In this document: positions 60,840-64,000 of the stretch, piece after piece
Numbering within the stretch: position 1 is the stretch's first letter
Layout of the letters: the number at the start of each line of letters is the position of its first letter
Assembly: GCF_016648105.1 (NCBI RefSeq)
Contig: NZ_JACVVE010000029.1
Coordinates: forward strand, 1-64,000
Reading direction: 5' to 3'
DNA: 64,000 bases
Source: Pseudomonas sp. S31
Lineage (GTDB): Bacteria; Pseudomonadota; Gammaproteobacteria; Pseudomonadales; Pseudomonadaceae
The notes under the pieces: generated by a model
Seen by the model: only the letters and a program-made list of their open reading frames with translations
Database searches by the model: none
Told to the model about the DNA's origin: nothing
Made by a program: the position numbers and the translations under genes

Positions 60840-62282
60840 CTACAACGTCGAACCTGTCGACTCCCTGCACAATTGCTGGGCCAACAGGCCAAGGGTGATC
60901 ACCGCGCGCTCGGCCTCCTTGTTCCACGGGATACCGCAATTGAGGCGGATGCAATGATTGAATTGCTCGGTGTTGCTGAAGATCAGCCCCGGCGCGATGC
61001 TGATGCCCTGCTCCAACGCCCGCACATGCAAGTCCTGGGTATTGACCCGCCCCGGTAGGCTTATCCAGAGGATGAAACCACCGGTCGGCCGGGTCATCTG
61101 CGTGCCCTCGGGGAAATGCTGCTGCACCGCCAGCTGGTAGGCACTGAGGTTCTTGCGGTACTCCTGGCGAATATAGCGCAGATGGCGATCATAGCCCCCA
61201 TTCTCCAGGTAGGCCGCCACGCCCATCTGAGTCACGCTGCATGCCGAATGGGTGGTAAAGGTCTGCAGGCGCTGTATCTCGTCCTGATAGCGCCCGGCGA
61301 CCATCCAGCCCACCCGCACCCCGGGCGACAAGGTCTTGGAAAAGCTCGAACAGTAGATGACCCGGTCCAACCGGTCGAAGGCCTTGAGCGCCTTGGTCTT
61401 GCCCTGCTCGAACATCAGCTCGCCATAGATATCGTCCTCGACGATCTGGATATCGTAGTCCGAGGCAAGCCGCAGCAACTGCTTCTGCCGCTCTTCGGGC
61501 ACGGTGCCGCCGAGCGGATTGCTCAATCGCGCGGTCAGCACCAACGCCTTGATCGACCACTGGTTGGCCGCCAGCTGCAAGGCCTCCAGGCTGATGCCTG
61601 TGGACGGGTCGCTGGGAATCTCGATCACCTTCAAGCCCAGCAGATCGGCCAACTGCAGCAAGCCATAATAGGTTGGCGATTCGGCGGCGATCAGATCGCC
61701 AGGCCGGGTCAGCACGCGCAACGACATCTGCAAGGCATCGACGCAACCGTGGGTGACCACCACCTCCCGCGGATCGACCAACACCCCGGCATCGCGCATG
61801 CGGATCGCGATCTGCCGACGCAGCGGCTCGAAGCCCGGGCTGAACATGTAGCTGAATGCGCGCGGGCTATGGAAGCGGGTCACCTTGGCGATCTGCTGGT
61901 GCAGCGCACGCACCGGCAAGTAGTCGACATGGGGCACCGCGGCGCCGAACGGAAACACGCCATCGCGCCGCGCCTCGGTCAACACTTGCTGGATGATGCT
62001 CGCACGGGTCACCAGGCCTGGCCGCTCGACGCGGGCGATATCCGGTGTCTGCGCAGTGAGGGCCGGGGTCTGGTGCACGTAGTAGCCCGACTGAGGCCGG
62101 GCACGGATCAACCCCTGGTCCTCCAGGTTGGCGTAGGCCTGCAGCACCGTGGCGTGACTGACGTTGAGCTGGGCGCTCATCTTGCGCACCGAAGGCACTC
62201 GCTCGCCGGGCTGGTAGACACCGCGACGGATGTCATCGGCCAGTTGCTGGGCGATACGCTGGTAGAGCAGCAGGTTGGTCAT
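60840..62282 (-). CDS. MocR-type transcriptional regulator (GntR helix-turn-helix plus aminotransferase domain)
   Basis: 480 residues from the ATG at 62282. N-terminal GntR winged helix (LYQRIAQQLADDIRRGVYQPGERVPSVRKMSAQLN) and a C-terminal fold-type-I aminotransferase domain with PLP-Lys K316 in SSFSKTLSPGVRVGW and Asp in IVEDDIYGEL. MocR proteins bind PLP and regulate genes for amino-acid, vitamin B6 or GABA-type metabolism; the target is not evident here. Also called PLP-dependent aminotransferase regulator. Confidence 0.88.
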   Translation of the reverse strand: MTNLLLYQRIAQQLADDIRRGVYQPGERVPSVRKMSAQLNVSHATVLQAYANLEDQGLIRARPQSGYYVHQTPALTAQTPDIARVERPGLVTRASIIQQVLTEARRDGVFPFGAAVPHVDYLPVRALHQQIAKVTRFHSPRAFSYMFSPGFEPLRRQIAIRMRDAGVLVDPREVVVTHGCVDALQMSLRVLTRPGDLIAAESPTYYGLLQLADLLGLKVIEIPSDPSTGISLEALQLAANQWSIKALVLTARLSNPLGGTVPEERQKQLLRLASDYDIQIVEDDIYGELMFEQGKTKALKAFDRLDRVIYCSSFSKTLSPGVRVGWMVAGRYQDEIQRLQTFTTHSACSVTQMGVAAYLENGGYDRHLRYIRQEYRKNLSAYQLAVQQHFPEGTQMTRPTGGFILWISLPGRVNTQDLHVRALEQGISIAPGLIFSNTEQFNHCIRLNCGIPWNKEAERAVITLGLLAQQLCRESTGSTL

Positions 62283-62456
62283 GGCGGTATCTCGACGCGC
62301 GGGCGGGCTCGTTGTTCTTGTGCGACACACTGACGGTAGAGCATACCGTAACAGTTGCAAAGTGTACTGGGACAGATGGCAAATCAAACATCTTCACAGT
62401 CGCTTGACCTCTGCCCAAACGATTAACCCGGCTTGAGGCCGCCCTGCTGCCTAAGA

Positions 62457-62478
62457 AGGGGGCCGCCCCGCGGCCCCG
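62457..62478 (-). terminator. GC-rich hairpin after the OmpA-like lipoprotein gene
   Basis: GGGGCCGC, short loop, CGGCCCC on the minus strand, followed by CTTCTTAGG, 13-34 bases after the stop. No U-tract. Confidence 0.5.
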
Positions 62479-62490
62479 ACCTTCCACCCC

Positions 62491-63303
62491 TCAACGCACT
62501 GGCGCGAGCCTGCCCTTGTCATCGGAGAAGACGATCTCTACCCGGCGATTCTGCGCCCTGCCCCGCTCCGAGGCATTGGCCTCGATCGGGTACTGGTCGC
62601 CATAGCCTTCGACTTGCAGGCGTTTCTCATCGATCCCCAGGTCGACCAGCATGTCGGCCACTGCCTGGGCACGGTCACGCGACAGCTTGAGGTTGTCTTC
62701 CGGCGTACCGGTACTGTCGGTATAGCCCTCGATGCGCACCACCCGCCGCGGATTGAGCTGGAGGAACTGGACCAGCTTGAGCACGGTGCGACTGGCCGAG
62801 TTCTTCAGCTCGGCACGGCCGGTATCGAACAGCACATCACCCAGGGTCATCACCAGGCCACGATCGGCCTGCTCGGATGCCAATGCGGCGATCTGCGACT
62901 CGACCCACTTGCCCTGCTGCTGGACGCTGGCCAGCTTGGCCTCACGCAGGGCCAATTGCAGGCGTTGGCGCTCGAGGTCGAGCTTGGTGCGCCGCTCCTG
63001 GCCAAGGGCGAGCTTGGCATGCTCGCTGGCGATCTCGCTGTAGCGCTGGCTCAGGTAGGCATAGTGGCGCACATCGGCGCCGGTGCCCACGTAGCTGGAC
63101 AGGCGCTCGGCCCGCGCCAACGACTCGCCAGCGCGAATCACGTCACGCGGTGCGCTGCGCAACACATCGGCATCATCCTTGACCTTCTGGAAGCTGGCGG
63201 TGGCTTCGTCCAGGGCTGCCTCGCTGCGCTGGCTGGCACAGCCCTGCAAGCCTGCCGACAACGCCAGCACGACCCATGCGGCCATCGGTTTCACGGCCAT
63301 CAT
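62491..63303 (-). CDS. OmpA-family peptidoglycan-binding lipoprotein
   Basis: 270 residues. Lipoprotein signal with LQGC (Cys22), a helical/coiled-coil region (about 25-145) and an OmpA/MotB C-terminal domain (about 155-262, GDVLFDTGRAELKNSAS, EGYTDSTGTPEDN, RDRAQAVADMLVDLGI). It probably links the outer membrane to peptidoglycan. Its start overlaps the stop of the DUF4398 lipoprotein gene (ATGATG), so the two are translated together. Confidence 0.88.
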   Translation of the reverse strand: MMAVKPMAAWVVLALSAGLQGCASQRSEAALDEATASFQKVKDDADVLRSAPRDVIRAGESLARAERLSSYVGTGADVRHYAYLSQRYSEIASEHAKLALGQERRTKLDLERQRLQLALREAKLASVQQQGKWVESQIAALASEQADRGLVMTLGDVLFDTGRAELKNSASRTVLKLVQFLQLNPRRVVRIEGYTDSTGTPEDNLKLSRDRAQAVADMLVDLGIDEKRLQVEGYGDQYPIEANASERGRAQNRRVEIVFSDDKGRLAPVR

Positions 63304-63653
63304 GGCTGCACCTCCAGTTGCTTGCGCAGGCGCTTGACCCGCGTCTGCAGGAGCTCGAGCTGCTCGTCGCTCTTCTGATTGAGCACCTGCGCCTCGGCCA
63401 GGCGGGCATCCAGCTCGGCCTGCTCGGCCCGCATACGCGCGTCGCGATAGCTTTCGCCAAGCATGTTGCCCTTGGCGCGCTCGAGCTTGTCGCTGGCCAG
63501 CTTGAACGCCGGGTTTTCCTCGGTGGCGCCGACCGCCTTGGCCTGCTCCAGCGCTTGCTCGGCAATGCGCAGCTGTTCGTTGGGCGCCGGGTCATTGGCG
63601 CAGCCGGCCAGGCCGAAGATGGCCGCGGCAAGGATCAGTGATTGGGTTCTCAC
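63300..63653 (-). CDS. DUF4398 lipoprotein
   Basis: 117 residues from the GTG at 63653, with AGTAGGAA before it; a GTG at 63659 is too close to that site. Lipobox LAGC (Cys18) and an alpha-helical body (IAEQALEQAKAVGATEENPAFK ... LELLQTRVKRLRKQLEVQP) typical of DUF4398. Function unknown; co-translated with the OmpA-like lipoprotein. Confidence 0.85.
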   Translation of the reverse strand: MRTQSLILAAAIFGLAGCANDPAPNEQLRIAEQALEQAKAVGATEENPAFKLASDKLERAKGNMLGESYRDARMRAEQAELDARLAEAQVLNQKSDEQLELLQTRVKRLRKQLEVQP

Positions 63654-63662
63654 ACACACTTC

Positions 63663-63998
63663 CTACTGTTTGGGGGCGTCCGGCGAAAGCTGCATCTGCG
63701 CCTTCCAGCGCTCGACATTGCGCTGCAACACGGCTTCGGACGTACCGGAGATCGGCAATTCTGTCAGTTTTTTTGCCAACTGCCCACGCAGCCAGCTGTC
63801 ATTGCATGCCGAGTTATGCGAAACCGCCAGGTACAGGCCCGGACGATCCACCGGCAGGCCACGGGCGATCAGGTCATTGCTCATGCCCAGGCTCTGGGTC
63901 ATCGCCATGCCCGAGTAGCGGCCAGCCAGAACATAATCGACCTGGCCCAGGACCAGTTTCTGGAAAGCCTGGGTCAGGTTCTGCGCCGACACCAGGTG
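63663..63998 (-). CDS. C-terminal part of a solute-binding protein, 5' end outside window
   Basis: About 111 residues, open to the right edge. It ends with YVLAGRYSGMAMTQSLGM and LYLAVSHNSACNDSWLR, like the C-terminal half of extracellular solute-binding proteins of the SBP_bac_3 type. Only 9 bases from the DUF4398 gene, so co-transcription is possible. Confidence 0.7.
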   Translation of the reverse strand, partial: HLVSAQNLTQAFQKLVLGQVDYVLAGRYSGMAMTQSLGMSNDLIARGLPVDRPGLYLAVSHNSACNDSWLRGQLAKKLTELPISGTSEAVLQRNVERWKAQMQLSPDAPKQ

Positions 63999-64000
63999 CA

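Noticed and set aside
1..64000. CRISPR array, prophage, insertion sequence or integrative element
   Set aside because: No regularly spaced direct repeats, no transposase or integrase, no tRNA with flanking repeat seen.

Overview
The window is chromosomal DNA of a fluorescent Pseudomonas, most likely of the P. putida / entomophila / mosselii group. The reasons are its high-GC, Pseudomonas-style codon use, REP elements built on the GCGGGTAAACCCGC core, and a long block of core genes in the order known from that group: kdp; sixA-DUF4389-gpsA; hybrid kinase-fabA-fabB; htpG; brnQ; sucDC-lpd-sucBA; sdhBADC; gltA. No rRNA, tRNA, CRISPR array, transposase or phage gene was found.

Layout. 1-2.0 kb: the 3' end of a probable type VI secretion (VasX / BTH_I2691-like) effector and a downstream DUF6708-type partner, both relatively AT-rich. 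2.1-9.8 kb: the kdpABC high-affinity K+ ATPase with its kdpDE sensor-regulator, all on the minus strand. 10.1-14.2 kb: an iron-responsive cell-surface signalling set (FecI-like sigma factor, FecR-like regulator with a twin-arginine motif, and a TonB receptor with a signalling domain). 14.2-18.5 kb: an AI-2E-family transporter, a DUF4892 protein and a pertactin-like autotransporter. 18.9-28.0 kb: the most unusual part, three related multi-domain proteins made of repeated beta-rich Ig-like modules with PGG linkers. Two are in tandem. The third is larger, carries an invasin/lectin-like C-terminus, and is separated from the first two by a coupled pair of alpha/beta hydrolases.

28.1-37.1 kb: sixA, a DUF4389 gene and gpsA, then a translationally coupled TonB receptor / periplasmic binding protein / hybrid histidine kinase operon next to fabA-fabB. 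37.1-46.1 kb: assorted housekeeping genes (amidohydrolase, pirin, dienelactone hydrolase, htpG, two hotdog thioesterases, a small lipoprotein, DUF599, brnQ). 46.2-59.2 kb: a nearly complete TCA-cycle block, with gltA reading divergently from sdhCDAB-sucAB-lpd-sucCD. 59.3-64.0 kb: a START-domain protein, a Cys-cluster protein, a Lys/Ala-rich secreted protein, a MocR-type regulator, two coupled envelope lipoproteins (DUF4398, OmpA-like) and the end of a solute-binding protein.

How the genes fit together. The TCA enzymes form one metabolic unit. fabA/fabB make unsaturated fatty acids, and gpsA supplies the phospholipid backbone. Kdp deals with K+ limitation. The two TonB-receptor sets each couple outer-membrane uptake to gene regulation by a different logic: one uses a sigma/anti-sigma pair, the other a binding protein and a hybrid kinase. 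The Ig-module cluster, the autotransporter and the T6SS end look like accessory surface or interaction functions placed between core genes. Starts were chosen by homology, visible Shine-Dalgarno sequences and overlaps with neighbours. All family assignments rest on motif recognition, without database searches.
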